A stretch of 64,000 bases of DNA from the NCBI GenBank assembly GCA_963664625.1, contig OY761541.1:3596001-3660000 (forward strand), given 5' to 3'. Under the pieces are notes generated by a model, which worked only from the letters and a program-made list of their open reading frames with translations, was not told the origin of the DNA and made no database searches. Positions 38,550-47,413 of this stretch are shown piece after piece. The number at the start of each line of letters is the position of its first letter. The first letter of the stretch is position 1. The stretch comes from CBDCFV01 sp963664625 (lineage in GTDB: Bacteria > Chloroflexota > Dehalococcoidia > Lucifugimonadales > UBA3495). The position numbers and the translations under genes were made by a program.

Positions 38550-40364
38550 TTAAAACCCGGCCAGACGGTCCAGGATATTCTCGAAGGGACTTGCCCCGGC
38601 GGAATAGATTCCCGATACGGCGTCACCGAGCAAGTCGGGGTCAGTTACCGGCGGTAAACACAGTGTGTCCAAGCAAACGTGGGCTTGGGCGGGGACTTGA
38701 AGCTCGTCGACCAACACCGGTTTGACAACCAGATTAGGACAAGAAAGTCCGTATGCGGCATTCAGCAGCTCCCGTGTACCGGGGTCTCCGGGGAGTCCTT
38801 CGATGGAGACCTCGACGGGATCATTCTTGAAAAGGTCAACGGCGATGCCGTAACCAGCGCTGTACTCGCCCCATTCTTTATAACTGCCTGCGAAAGCGCT
38901 CAAGGCGGCTTCGGCGACTTGCCGGTAGTCAGGATTGCGGGTTGCTTGGTAGAGATTCAACAGTGCCGTAACCGCGGCAACATTGTCCGGCAAGGGCTTC
39001 TCGCGCAGTCTCAGGTAACCGATTGCTTGGGAGTCCGATTCTATATCAAAGAACCCGCCGTTGGACTCGTCGAAAAACCTGTCCAGCAACTCCGAAGCAA
39101 CGGTGACAGCCCGCTCAAGGTAACTCCCCTGACCAGTGTATTTGTGGGCATCGACCAGGGCGATGAGCAGGTATGCCCAGTCGGTCAGGAACGCTGGCAC
39201 GCCGCTGGGGCCGGACTTGTCGAACACGTGACTCAGACTACCATCCCGCGCGGAGTCGTCAATGACCTCCAGTACCCTCAGAGCGGTATCGGTGAGTTCC
39301 GGCCGCGCCAACCGCCACGCGGCGTCAAGCAACAAGGACACCGCTTGGGCGTTCGTACTGCTGTAACACGACGGGTCTACGGGAGGCGGCGCTTGGCTCT
39401 GGCGTGCGGAGAACAGGAGTCCGAAGTATTCTGAGTGAGCTCCTTGGCTGCCGCGGAAGCCCTGCGCCGACTCATCGTACAGGTGGATCATCAGATAATC
39501 GACGCATTGGGATGCGACGGTCAAATAATCGTCCTTGCCCAGCAGGCTGTAAGCGTCTAGGTATGCTTTAGGTAATATTACGTTGTCTTCAAGAAGTTTT
39601 TCCCACTGAGGGCCGGACCAGTCGGCGTTGGCGGAGTGTCGAAAAAATCCGCCTTCTTCAGTATCGTACAGTGGCCCGGAGTACATGCTGTCCAAGGTCT
39701 TCTCCAGCATGACCCGGTAGAATTCCTCTCCCGTGGTGCGGGCCAAGTGCACCAGGAAATCTACAATCGGGCCGTTGGGGAACTTGGGCGCAGAGCCAAA
39801 CCCGCCGTTGACGGCATCGTATGCTCCGGCGACGATTCGGGACACCATGTCGACCAAAGGCTCCTCCACATCAGGCCCCGCTGAGGCCCGGTTGACTCTC
39901 TCCTGCCTCTGGCGCAGCAGGTGGCGGGCTTGGTCGTAGAGCGTGGGACGGTCTTCCCGGTAGGCCTCCTTGAACTCCGCGAGCATGGCGATGAACTGGT
40001 CCGATGGGAGGTAGGTAGCTCCGCCTATCAAGCCGCCGTGGGCGGTGAGGAACGCCGTGGTGGGCCAACCGCCGACGTTGTAGCGGGTGTTCACGTCCGG
40101 CCTGTGGTCGTTATCGACGCGGACGGCTATGAAGTGGTCGTTGATAAATGCTTGGACGCCACGATCCGAATAGGATGTTTCGTCCATGACATGGCACCAA
40201 TAGCACCACACTGCCGATATGGACAGCAACACCGGCTTGTTCTCGGACTGGGCCTTGTTAAACGCCTCTTCCCCCCAAGGCAGCCAGTTAATCCGGTCGG
40301 CAAGGTTGGGGTTGGGCGAGAATCGCAAATTTACCAAGAGGCCTCCGGTGGCATACGTTAGCAT
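38550..40364 (-). CDS. DUF255/YyaL-type thioredoxin-domain protein
   Basis: The 604-residue protein has an N-terminal thioredoxin-fold DUF255 domain (residues about 20-170), with the redox motif WCYWCHVMDETSY near residue 53-65 and NVGGWPTTAFLTAHG at about 95. A C-terminal helical barrel region resembling six-hairpin glycosidases follows (about 200-600). Members include bacterial YyaL and mammalian SPATA20; the enzymatic role is not established. It lacks a signal peptide. It starts just before aspS and may share its leftward transcript, with 24 bases between them. Confidence 0.85.
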   Translation of the reverse strand: MLTYATGGLLVNLRFSPNPNLADRINWLPWGEEAFNKAQSENKPVLLSISAVWCYWCHVMDETSYSDRGVQAFINDHFIAVRVDNDHRPDVNTRYNVGGWPTTAFLTAHGGLIGGATYLPSDQFIAMLAEFKEAYREDRPTLYDQARHLLRQRQERVNRASAGPDVEEPLVDMVSRIVAGAYDAVNGGFGSAPKFPNGPIVDFLVHLARTTGEEFYRVMLEKTLDSMYSGPLYDTEEGGFFRHSANADWSGPQWEKLLEDNVILPKAYLDAYSLLGKDDYLTVASQCVDYLMIHLYDESAQGFRGSQGAHSEYFGLLFSARQSQAPPPVDPSCYSSTNAQAVSLLLDAAWRLARPELTDTALRVLEVIDDSARDGSLSHVFDKSGPSGVPAFLTDWAYLLIALVDAHKYTGQGSYLERAVTVASELLDRFFDESNGGFFDIESDSQAIGYLRLREKPLPDNVAAVTALLNLYQATRNPDYRQVAEAALSAFAGSYKEWGEYSAGYGIAVDLFKNDPVEVSIEGLPGDPGTRELLNAAYGLSCPNLVVKPVLVDELQVPAQAHVCLDTLCLPPVTDPDLLGDAVSGIYSAGASPFENILDRLAGF

Positions 40365-40401
40365 AGCCCCTATTCATTTTCAATCTGCGAGCCGCACGTT
40401 G

Positions 40402-40430
40402 TTGCCGGTCTACCGGCGTTGATGTATAGT
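40402..40430 (+). promoter_or_regulatory. Probable promoter of the uracil-DNA glycosylase gene with an embedded palindrome
   Basis: TTGCCG (40402-40407), a 17-base spacer and TATAGT (40425-40430) match a sigma-70-type promoter. The palindrome GCCGGTCTACCGGC (40404-40417) sits inside the -35 and spacer and could be an operator. Expected transcription start is about 40437, upstream of ATG 40470. Confidence 0.5.
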
Positions 40431-40469
40431 CCCATCCGCCTCAATCCAAGCTGTTTTCCCTCGTGTTTT

Positions 40470-41156
40470 ATGAACGTTGATGCCCTGCGGCAATTACAGG
40501 AAACCGTCATAGCCTGCACTAAGTGCCCCCGCTTGGTGGCCCACCGGGAGGAGACGGCGCGGACAAAGCGACGCATGTACATGGACTGGGACTATTGGGG
40601 CAAGCCTTTGCCATCCTATGGAGACCCCAACGGCCGGCTCCTGATAGTGGGGTTGGCCCCGGCGGCCCACGGCGGCAACCGGACAGGGCGGATGTTTACC
40701 GGCGACCGCAGCGGGGACTGGGTGTACGGCACCCTGCACAGATTCGGGTTCTCCAGTTCGCCCGACTCCCAGCGGAGGGACGACGGTCTCGTCTTGACGG
40801 ACGCATACATCACCGCCGCACTGCGCTGCGCTCCGCCGGCCAACAAACCCCTCCGGGAAGAGCGGTTGGAGTGCCTACCTTACTTGGTGCAGGAGCTGGA
40901 GCTATTGACCAACGTTAGCGTGGTGGTGGCTTTGGGGAAGATTGCGTTTGACACATTTCTAACCACCCTGCCGCCGCGGGGTTTGCAGGTATCCAAGCCT
41001 CGTCCCGGTTTCGGGCACCTGAAGACCTACCAACTGGATGGCGGGATCACGTTAATCGGTTCTTACCATCCCAGCCAACAGAATACCCAGACCGGTCGGC
41101 TTACACAGCCGATGTTCGACTCGGTATTCGGCGCTGCCAGAGAACTGCTGGACTAA
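40470..41156 (+). CDS. Family 5 uracil-DNA glycosylase (UDGb)
   Basis: The 228-residue enzyme removes uracil from DNA in base-excision repair. The family 5 hallmark GLAPAAHGGNRTGRMFTGD is complete, and IGSYHPSQQNT is the second motif. Iron-sulfur cysteines are visible in CTKCPRL near the N-terminus, RCAPP in the middle and ECLPYL after it, as expected for the 4Fe-4S UDGb group. Start ATG 40470 follows a promoter at 40402-40430; upstream in-frame starts at 40419-40422 fall inside that promoter. No clear ribosome site precedes the chosen start. Confidence 0.9.
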   Translation: MNVDALRQLQETVIACTKCPRLVAHREETARTKRRMYMDWDYWGKPLPSYGDPNGRLLIVGLAPAAHGGNRTGRMFTGDRSGDWVYGTLHRFGFSSSPDSQRRDDGLVLTDAYITAALRCAPPANKPLREERLECLPYLVQELELLTNVSVVVALGKIAFDTFLTTLPPRGLQVSKPRPGFGHLKTYQLDGGITLIGSYHPSQQNTQTGRLTQPMFDSVFGAARELLD

Positions 41157-41178
41157 CGTGAGTCCGCCACAGGACCCG

Positions 41179-41709
41179 TCAGGACAGTTCCCGCAGAAGC
41201 CCGGCTACCACCTCCAATACCGGCGTCTGTACTTCATGACGGTCTACTGAGACAGGCAACGACTCTAACTCCACCGCGGATATTTCGCCATCCGCCGTTC
41301 GTTCCACATGACCGAGAATGGCTTGCCAAGAATCCGGTGGAGCGGAGGCGCCGTTTGTTTCGGCCGGCTCGCCGGGAGCGAGCGCGACGGTATGGACCGC
41401 TGCCGCCTGCGGACTGGAGAAAAGGGCCAACGTCGGGACTTCCTCGTCGGCCAACCCGAATCGGGACAATAGACCCAGCAGTGTAGAGGAGACGCCATGC
41501 TGCCCGAAGATAACCAAGTGTTCGAAACCGGCGCCACGGGCCTCAAAGCTTGAGCGAAACGCACGAAAGACGTCGTGGGCGGCGCGGTCTTCTCGGGACA
41601 CCAGGAACACGGCGTAGGCAGGGAAATTCCCCGGCTTGCCTGAGACAAGGTCTTTATGCCAGCGCCCCAGTTTGTCCCGGTCGTGATTTTCAGCGTGGCT
41701 GGCGGTCAT
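41179..41709 (-). CDS. Hypothetical protein, possibly thioredoxin-like fold
   Basis: I do not recognise this 176-residue protein. It has a central alternating strand-helix pattern (FPAYAVFLVSRED, HLVIFGQHGVSSTLLGLL, TLALFSSPQAAAVHTVAL) that looks like a Rossmann- or thioredoxin-type core, but no CxxC or nucleotide motif. There is no signal peptide. GAGGAGAG lies about 8 bases before ATG 41707-41709. The C-terminal helical half may form a dimer interface. Its neighbour upstream is a decayed VOC gene fragment, so the original partner may have been lost. Confidence 0.6.
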   Translation of the reverse strand: MTASHAENHDRDKLGRWHKDLVSGKPGNFPAYAVFLVSREDRAAHDVFRAFRSSFEARGAGFEHLVIFGQHGVSSTLLGLLSRFGLADEEVPTLALFSSPQAAAVHTVALAPGEPAETNGASAPPDSWQAILGHVERTADGEISAVELESLPVSVDRHEVQTPVLEVVAGLLRELS

Positions 41710-41742
41710 CGGCTTCTCTCCTCTTGGCTGACAGGGTGACGG

Positions 41743-41836
41743 CTACCCGCCACCGCCTGAGTCGAACTGGACCAGGATTCCGTCCGGGTCGTAGACGAAT
41801 ATGCTGGCGCAAGTTATCCTGTCAAAAAGCTACCGG
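41743..41836 (-). pseudogene. C-terminal fragment of a VOC (glyoxalase-like) protein
   Basis: Leftward translation gives LFDRITCASIFVYDPDGILV and then QFDSGGG before a stop at 41743-41745. The phrase FVYDPDGILVQF is the closing strand of VOC/glyoxalase domains (F.DPDG..vE). There is an in-frame stop just upstream and the rest of the domain is missing, so only the end of a former gene remains between two intact genes. Confidence 0.45.
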
Positions 41837-42754
41837 CTATCTTGCCCCATTCTCGTAAGGTTTGAGCATAGCGTAGATTACGTCGTTAATAGGCGTGGCG
41901 GTTGCGGCGGCCCTTCCCGCCCGGACGACCGCGCCGTTGAGGGCTTCCAATTCGAGAGGCCGACCAGCCATAAAGTCGGCGTGCATCGACGCGTGCATCT
42001 GCTCCAAAGACCCCTCAATATAGTCCACGGTATCCTGGACGATGGTCGCGTCGAGATTCACTCCGGAGGCCCGGCCCACCAACTCTATCTCACGCAGGCA
42101 ACCCAGGATAACGTTCCTCCATTCGGGGCGCGGCATTATCTCGGCCATCGTCTGCCGGGCCAGGGTGGTGACCCCGGCCATGGTGGCGATAAACAGGAAC
42201 TTGCTCCAGAGGGAACACTTGACGTCGGGCGATAGCTCCGCGGGAATGCCGGACCCGGTCAAGGCCTCGTAAATCCACTCGCCGCGTTCCGACCTGCTGC
42301 CGTCTTCCTCGCCAAAAACGATCCTGACGACGCTGCCGGTCTGCTTCACTATGCCCGGACCTTCGCGGCTGGCCTCGATGTAGGCCGCCCCGGGCAGCAC
42401 CCGCTCGGCTCCCAACTGCTGGGCGGGGTCCTGGTAGGTGTCTATGCCGTTTTGCAGGCAAAGGACGGTTGTTCCTTCGCCAACCATCGGGCGCATTTCA
42501 GGGACGGCTTGGCGGTTCTGATAGGTCTTCACAGTCAGCAACACCAACTCCACCGGCCCTATTTGCCGGGGATCGTCGGTCGCTTCGCAGCGGACGGTAA
42601 ACTCTTCGTTGTCCCGGATTACCCTCAGGCCATCCCGGACGATTGCCTCCAAGTGGGCGCCGCGGGCCACCAAGCTGACCTCGTTGCCTCCGCGGGCTAA
42701 CATTCCCCCAAAGTACCCGCCGATGCTGCCTGCTCCCATCACCGCGATTCTCAT
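41837..42754 (-). CDS. PanE/ApbA-family ketopantoate reductase-like enzyme
   Basis: The 305-residue protein has the NADPH-binding start MRIAVMGAGSIGGYFGGMLA and the family order of motifs: LLTVKTYQ, LCLQNGID, the catalytic Lys region SLWSKFLFIATMAGVTTLA, and a helical C-terminal domain with ELEALNGAVV. PanE reduces 2-dehydropantoate to pantoate in CoA synthesis; many paralogues act on other 2-oxoacids. No other pantothenate gene is nearby, so a catabolic reductase is also possible. ATG 42752-42754 is preceded by a run of G and A. It directly borders the VOC fragment. Confidence 0.83.
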   Translation of the reverse strand: MRIAVMGAGSIGGYFGGMLARGGNEVSLVARGAHLEAIVRDGLRVIRDNEEFTVRCEATDDPRQIGPVELVLLTVKTYQNRQAVPEMRPMVGEGTTVLCLQNGIDTYQDPAQQLGAERVLPGAAYIEASREGPGIVKQTGSVVRIVFGEEDGSRSERGEWIYEALTGSGIPAELSPDVKCSLWSKFLFIATMAGVTTLARQTMAEIMPRPEWRNVILGCLREIELVGRASGVNLDATIVQDTVDYIEGSLEQMHASMHADFMAGRPLELEALNGAVVRAGRAAATATPINDVIYAMLKPYENGAR

Positions 42755-42951
42755 AGCTGCGCTATCCCCCAGTACCGATTACCACGGGGTCTGATTGCCT
42801 TCAAAATACACTTGGGACGGTTGGCCCGCAAGTCCAAGCTTAACGACGAGGCTTGGCGAGCGTGTTCAGGCTATCCTTGACGGTAGTAGCATTTGTCCTT
42901 ATTCTCTATGCAAATTCGCCGGGCAAGCCTTTGCCGGCAACGAGGACAAAT

Positions 42952-43374
42952 ATGGCCCAGCAAGCGTCTATTCCAATAACGCCCCCCCTGCCTCAACCTG
43001 AGTCGGACTTTTATTGGGAGAGGTGCAAAGCGCACGAGTTATGGCTTCGCCGTTGCCGGGCCTGCGGCAACATATACTTCTACCCGCGGGACATCTGCCC
43101 CGAATGTTTCTCCAGGGATACCGATTGGGTCCAGAGCAGTGGGCAGGGAACGTTGTACGCCTTCGCCATCGTCCACCGCGGTCCGGTGCCGGCCTTCCGC
43201 GATAGGGTCCCGTACATTGCGGCCTTGGTTGAGGTAGAAGGAGGGGCCAGGATCCCCACGAACCTTGTGGACGTGGAGCCTGACTCAGCAAACGTAAAGA
43301 TCGGGATGGCGGTGCAGGTGACTTTCGACGATTTGAACGACGACATAAGCCTGCCGAAGTTCCGGCCTGCCTGA
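42952..43374 (+). CDS. DUF35 zinc-ribbon/OB-fold protein
   Basis: The 140-residue protein combines an N-terminal zinc ribbon (CRACGNIYFYPRDICPEC, residues about 31-48) and an OB-fold domain (LYAFAIVHRGPVPAF, YIAALVEVEGGARIP). DUF35 proteins of this type usually bind acyl-CoA and work with thiolases, hydroxysteroid or other acyl-CoA enzymes. No thiolase is adjacent; a short-chain dehydrogenase follows. ATG 42952 with GAGGA upstream is favoured over an earlier in-frame start at 42853, which would add a hydrophobic stretch not seen in the family. Confidence 0.85.
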   Translation: MAQQASIPITPPLPQPESDFYWERCKAHELWLRRCRACGNIYFYPRDICPECFSRDTDWVQSSGQGTLYAFAIVHRGPVPAFRDRVPYIAALVEVEGGARIPTNLVDVEPDSANVKIGMAVQVTFDDLNDDISLPKFRPA

Positions 43375-43419
43375 TTTGGATCCCGCCCGCCCCCGGCGGG
43401 TTTCCCGCCCCCCTTCCCC

Positions 43420-43447
43420 CGTCATTCCCGCGCAGGCGGGAATCCGG
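43420..43447. repeat. REP-like palindrome, copy 3
   Basis: CGTCATTCCCGC, the loop GCAG, then GCGGGAATCC. This is the same element as at 16794 and 27516, here between the DUF35 and SDR genes. Confidence 0.75.
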
Positions 43448-43489
43448 GCCGGGCGCAGGCTGAGCGGGAAAGGCGGGAGGGGATTAGAA

Positions 43490-44281
43490 ATGACACTTGA
43501 CGGAAAAGTAGCAATCGTAACCGGCGGCAGCCGCGGGATAGGGCGCGCTATTTGCTTGGGACTGGGCGATGCTGGGGCGAAGGTTGTAGTAGCCTCCCGG
43601 ACCGAAGTCGACAGGTCTGCCGGCACCCAGTACGAGAAGTACGGGGCGGGCGACATCCGCGATACGGCGGCGCAAATCACGGCGCGCGGAGGCACGTCGA
43701 TACCCGTCCGGTGCGACTTGGAACAGGTCAAGGACATTGAAGACCTGGTGACCGCCACGCTGGACCATTTCGGCCGGATTGACGTTCTCGTGTCGAACGC
43801 CGGCATGGACTGCGAGTCGCCGGTGGTGGACTTGGACGTAGAGCTATTGGACCAATGCTTGGCGGTCAACGTGCGCGGCCCGTTGCTCCTTTGCAAGTAC
43901 GCACTGCCCTCCATGATATCTCAAGGCGACGGCGGCTCCATATACTGTGTTACATCCGGCTCCGCACGGGGATACCGGCAAGGCCGGGTCGGCTATTCCA
44001 TGAGCAAAGCGGCCCTGGAGCGGATGTTCTTCAGCTTGGCCGAGGAGGTCAGGCCCCATAACATCGCGGTCAACGTGCTGGACCCGGGCAGGGTGGACAC
44101 TTGGATGAACCGACGCGGGGACTGGCCGGGAACCGCCCATATACCCATGGTGCAGCCTGACCTTCTAGCCCCGCCCGGCGTATGGTTGGCGGGCCAGACC
44201 GCCGAAACCCTTACCGGCGCCCTGGTGTCAAGGGCCGAATTCGGAGTGACCTGGGGTCCAAAGAAAGAGGAGGCAACATGA
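43490..44281 (+). CDS. Short-chain dehydrogenase/reductase
   Basis: The 263-residue enzyme has the classical SDR motifs: VAIVTGGSRGIGRAI for NAD(P) binding, VSNAGM (the NNAG position), the active-site Ser in CVTSGSARG and the Tyr/Lys pair in GYSMSKAAL. It reduces a ketone or oxidises an alcohol; the substrate is unknown. ATG 43490 has GGGAGG upstream; an earlier in-frame start at 43376 would run through a dispersed repeat. The stop overlaps the next gene as ATGA, so the two proteins are coupled. Activity with an acyl-CoA substrate is possible given the DUF35 neighbour. Confidence 0.87.
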   Translation: MTLDGKVAIVTGGSRGIGRAICLGLGDAGAKVVVASRTEVDRSAGTQYEKYGAGDIRDTAAQITARGGTSIPVRCDLEQVKDIEDLVTATLDHFGRIDVLVSNAGMDCESPVVDLDVELLDQCLAVNVRGPLLLCKYALPSMISQGDGGSIYCVTSGSARGYRQGRVGYSMSKAALERMFFSLAEEVRPHNIAVNVLDPGRVDTWMNRRGDWPGTAHIPMVQPDLLAPPGVWLAGQTAETLTGALVSRAEFGVTWGPKKEEAT

Positions 44282-44586
44282 CTACCGCCCGCAGCGTGAT
44301 GCAAGAAGTAGCCCCCAAGCTGGCCGAACTGAGCGCCGATGTGCTATTCGGCGACGTTTGGGAGAGGCCGGGACTGTCCAAACGAGACCGCAGTCTCATT
44401 ACCGTGTCGGTCCTGACCGCCCTGTACCGCACCGGGCAGTTGCCCGGCCACATCAACCGGGCGCTGGACAACGGGTTGAGCAAGGAAGAGATCGGCGAGC
44501 TAATCACCCATGTCGCTTTCTACGCCGGCTGGCCCACGGCGGCCAACGCCGCCCAGATAATGAAGCAGGTGTTCGACGAGCGGTAG
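44278..44586 (+). CDS. Carboxymuconolactone decarboxylase-family protein
   Basis: The 102-residue helical protein matches the CMD/AhpD-like family: DRSLITVSVLTALYRTGQLPGHINRALDNGLSKEEI-type layout, then ELITHVAFYAGWPTAANA. It has no CxxC, so it is not a peroxidase-type AhpD; the founder decarboxylates gamma-carboxymuconolactone in aromatic breakdown, but most members are of unknown function. The start overlaps the SDR stop, with AGAGGAGG upstream. The overlap suggests that SDR and CMD act on the same compound. Confidence 0.82.
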   Translation: MTTARSVMQEVAPKLAELSADVLFGDVWERPGLSKRDRSLITVSVLTALYRTGQLPGHINRALDNGLSKEEIGELITHVAFYAGWPTAANAAQIMKQVFDER

Positions 44587-44599
44587 CTGACGGAAACCT

Positions 44600-44624
44600 A
44601 TGGATTCCCGACTTCGCGGGAATT
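44600..44624. repeat. REP-like palindrome, variant copy
   Basis: ATTCCCG, a 6-base loop and CGGGAAT with the adjacent ATGG; a shorter version of the element at 16794, 27516 and 43420. Confidence 0.6.
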
Positions 44625-44669
44625 GGCGATGGCCTTGGGGCCACGTATGGGAATGAAAACATGGGAACG

Positions 44670-44702
44670 CCCTCACCCTAGCCCTCTCCCGGAGGGAGAG
44701 GG
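44670..44702. repeat. CCCTCACCCTAGCCCTCTCCC-type palindrome
   Basis: The 9-base arm CCCTCTCCC and its complement GGGAGAGGG are separated by GGA. This repeat class is common between genes in many bacteria; no T-run follows, so it is not a classical terminator. Confidence 0.65.
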
Positions 44703-44792
44703 AACTGTCCTTCCGTGGGCTATTTTCATGGCAATGACGAGTTGGATAGGGCGCGGCGTTTTGAGATAGTCTTTTAGTGGGCTTGCTTGTGG

Positions 44793-45533
44793 TTATTCAC
44801 CGCGGAGCCTGCGTAATTCGGCTTCCAGGACAGCTATCCGGGCTTCGGCTTCTTGTGCGGCGGTGCGCGCTTCATCGGCTCGTGCCCGTTCCGCTCTCAG
44901 GTTTCGCATGTATTGATTGGTGTCGGGATCATAGAACACCAGCATTCCGCCCTGCCAGCAGAGGCTTCGCCTCAATGCCGGGCTGTATCCCTTGAGGATG
45001 CCGTCGGGTTCCATCGACAGGTCCACGGGCCGGTAGATGCCGTTTTCCAGGATGTCTCCGGCCAAGGGCGCTCCGTAGAAGTCTCCGCCGGAGCGGTCGA
45101 AGCGCCAGTATTCGGGAACTCCGATTTCAGCGTAAATCCGGCGTTTATTGGTAACGTCGTTCTCCGCCGTGCTCTCCGAGGCGACTTCCAACACGAAGTC
45201 CGGGGGCTTGCCCACTGCCCAAGGCAGGTAGAGCTTGGTGTCCTCGATGGCTTGGGCGTCGATCCCGGTTGCGAAGTAATAGTCGGGGCCGACACGCACG
45301 TTCAGATTGGTTGGGTCGTAGCAGATGAAGGTATTGCTGCTGCGGAACACCTCTTCGGGCGAGTACAGATCGGTAAGGTGGGTGCCCAGAAGGTGGAGGA
45401 TTTCCTCAAGAACGGGGTATTGAAACATAGCGTCCGGCGGCAACTCCGGTTCGTCGGGGTTGAAAGACAGGCTGTCGTAGTCGATGGGGGCCTGCGGGTT
45501 GTAGGTGAGTCTGGGGTTGGTCATTTCAGACAT
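44793..45533 (-). CDS. Uma2-family putative nuclease with coiled-coil tail
   Basis: The 246-residue protein contains a Uma2 (DUF820) domain, a restriction-endonuclease-like fold. Typical residues are present: PDFVLEVASESTAEND, TNKRRIYAEIGVPEYWRFD, where an Asp, Glu and Lys would bind the metal. The last ~40 residues (ERARADEARTAAQEAEARIAVL) form a coiled coil. The function of Uma2 proteins is not established. Start ATG 45531-45533 (or 45524) is chosen because the reading frame further upstream lies in the divergent TPP gene region. No obvious partner is adjacent. Confidence 0.83.
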   Translation of the reverse strand: MSEMTNPRLTYNPQAPIDYDSLSFNPDEPELPPDAMFQYPVLEEILHLLGTHLTDLYSPEEVFRSSNTFICYDPTNLNVRVGPDYYFATGIDAQAIEDTKLYLPWAVGKPPDFVLEVASESTAENDVTNKRRIYAEIGVPEYWRFDRSGGDFYGAPLAGDILENGIYRPVDLSMEPDGILKGYSPALRRSLCWQGGMLVFYDPDTNQYMRNLRAERARADEARTAAQEAEARIAVLEAELRRLRGE

Positions 45534-45728
45534 CTGATATGGGTTAGCCTCTGCCCTGTTGGGTTGGCGCCCCGATGATACCATATGTTGCAACAATATC
45601 ACCGCTTGCGTAGGCGGGGTATAATCCTTCTGGAATTCTCCAGCGCCAGGGGGTTGACTCCTGACAAGGCTGGAGAGTAAGTGCTGCGGACTACCATTGA
45701 CCTTGACACCCCGTAAGGAGGACCAAAC

Positions 45729-47399
45729 ATGCCTAGAATGACTGGAGGCCGGTTTCTGGCCGAGACCATGCATGGGTATGGCATTACCCATGCGTTCTTT
45801 GTGCCGGTGATAGCCCAGCGGGCCATGCTGGAGATGGAGAAATTCGGTATTCAGCACATAATGACCCACGGCGAGAAGGCCGCGGCTTACATGGCCGACG
45901 GGTATGCGCGGGCGTCCCACAAGATAGGCATTTGCATGGCCCAGTCGGTCGGCGCGGCCAACATGGCGGCGGGATTGCAAGACCCTTACTTGGCCCGGTC
46001 GCCAGTGGTTGCCATAACAGGACGCCGGGAGCACTTGGGACAGCACCGGAACGCTTACCAGGAAGTCGACCATTTGCAACCCTTCCGAGCTGTCACCAAG
46101 TACAGCGTCCCGGTGGACAGCGCCGAGCAGCTCCCCTTCCTGTTGCGGCAAGCGTTCCGGGAGGCGACGTCCGGGTCGCCCGGCCCAGTTCACCTGGACT
46201 GGGAGGGGACGTCCGGCAACGTGGTCTCGGAGGGGGAGGCGGACTTGGACGTTATCATCGAGGAACCGTTTACCAGTGTGCCAGCGTACCGTCCCGAGCC
46301 GGAGAGGGAGATGGTGCGGGAGGCCGCCAGAGTGCTGACTTCAGCGCGGCGACCGGTCATCGTCGCCGGGGGCGGGGTTACATTGTCGGGTGCCGAGGAC
46401 GAAGTACGCCAACTGGCGGAGATGATGTCTATCCCCGTCGCCACCTCTCTCAACGCCAAGACCGCCCTGCCGGGTGACCACCCGTTGCTGGTGGGCGTTT
46501 GCGGTTCTTATTCTCGCGCCTGCGCCAACCGGTTAGTGTCTGAAGCTGACCTGGTGGTCTACATTGGGAGCCATACCGGGAGCCAGGTTACCAACGAGTG
46601 GACAGTCCCGGCGCCAGGCGCCCCGGTGCTCCAAATAGACATCGACCCCTCGGAGTTGGGACGCTCCTACCCGGCCCAAGCGACCTTGCAGGGAGACGCC
46701 AGGTCGTCGATCCGGTCTCTTATGGAGGTGCTGGAGCCGGTGGGCCAGCGCACCGAGTGGGTGAACCGCGCCCAGGACCTGGTGCGGGAATGGCGGGAGG
46801 ATGTTGCCCCCTTGGTCAATGCCGACACCTCGCCCGTCCGGCCGGAACGTCTGTGCAAGGAGTTGACCGACTTCCTGCCCTCGGACGCCGTTCTGGTATC
46901 CGACACCGGCCACTCGGGGATCTGGACCGGGACGATGATAGACCTCAACCACTCCGACCAGCAGTACATCCGTTGCGCCGGTTCCTTGGGTTGGGGCCTT
47001 CCGGGCACCTTGGGAGTGAAATGCGCCCTTCCGGACAGGCCGGTGATAGGGTTCAGCGGCGACGGCGGCTTCTGGTACCACATGTCGGAGTTGGAGACAG
47101 CGGTGCGGTATGGTATCAACGCCGTGATCGTCGTCAACAACAATCATTCCCTGAACCAGGAAAAGCGGAGCAACGAGCGGGTATACGCCGGGGAGCCCAA
47201 CAACCCCGATTCCCTGTGGCACATGCTGGACGTAGACTTCTCGAAAATTGCCGAGGCCATCGGCTGCTTCGGCATCCGGGTGGACCAGCCTGGGCAGCTC
47301 CAGAGCGCCTTGGAACAGGCATTGGCGTCGGGCAAGCCAGCGGTGGTTGACGTGGTCAGCGACATCGAGGGAATAGCGCCGCAGGCGTGGCGACCGTAG
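45729..47399 (+). CDS. Thiamine-diphosphate-dependent enzyme, acetolactate synthase-like
   Basis: The 556-residue enzyme has the standard PYR-central-PP domain order. The PYR motif keeps the catalytic Glu (MTHGEKAAAYMADGYAR) and the PP domain has the metal motif SGDGGFWYH and NNNHS. These residues are those of a working ThDP enzyme of the acetolactate synthase/glyoxylate carboligase/sulfoacetaldehyde group. The substrate is not readable. AAGGAGG lies about 8 bases before the ATG. It is followed by a lectin-like domain protein and a metallo-beta-lactamase hydrolase on the same strand, which may form one catabolic operon. Confidence 0.88.
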   Translation: MPRMTGGRFLAETMHGYGITHAFFVPVIAQRAMLEMEKFGIQHIMTHGEKAAAYMADGYARASHKIGICMAQSVGAANMAAGLQDPYLARSPVVAITGRREHLGQHRNAYQEVDHLQPFRAVTKYSVPVDSAEQLPFLLRQAFREATSGSPGPVHLDWEGTSGNVVSEGEADLDVIIEEPFTSVPAYRPEPEREMVREAARVLTSARRPVIVAGGGVTLSGAEDEVRQLAEMMSIPVATSLNAKTALPGDHPLLVGVCGSYSRACANRLVSEADLVVYIGSHTGSQVTNEWTVPAPGAPVLQIDIDPSELGRSYPAQATLQGDARSSIRSLMEVLEPVGQRTEWVNRAQDLVREWREDVAPLVNADTSPVRPERLCKELTDFLPSDAVLVSDTGHSGIWTGTMIDLNHSDQQYIRCAGSLGWGLPGTLGVKCALPDRPVIGFSGDGGFWYHMSELETAVRYGINAVIVVNNNHSLNQEKRSNERVYAGEPNNPDSLWHMLDVDFSKIAEAIGCFGIRVDQPGQLQSALEQALASGKPAVVDVVSDIEGIAPQAWRP

Positions 47400-47413
47400 T
47401 TACGGAGTTTTAG

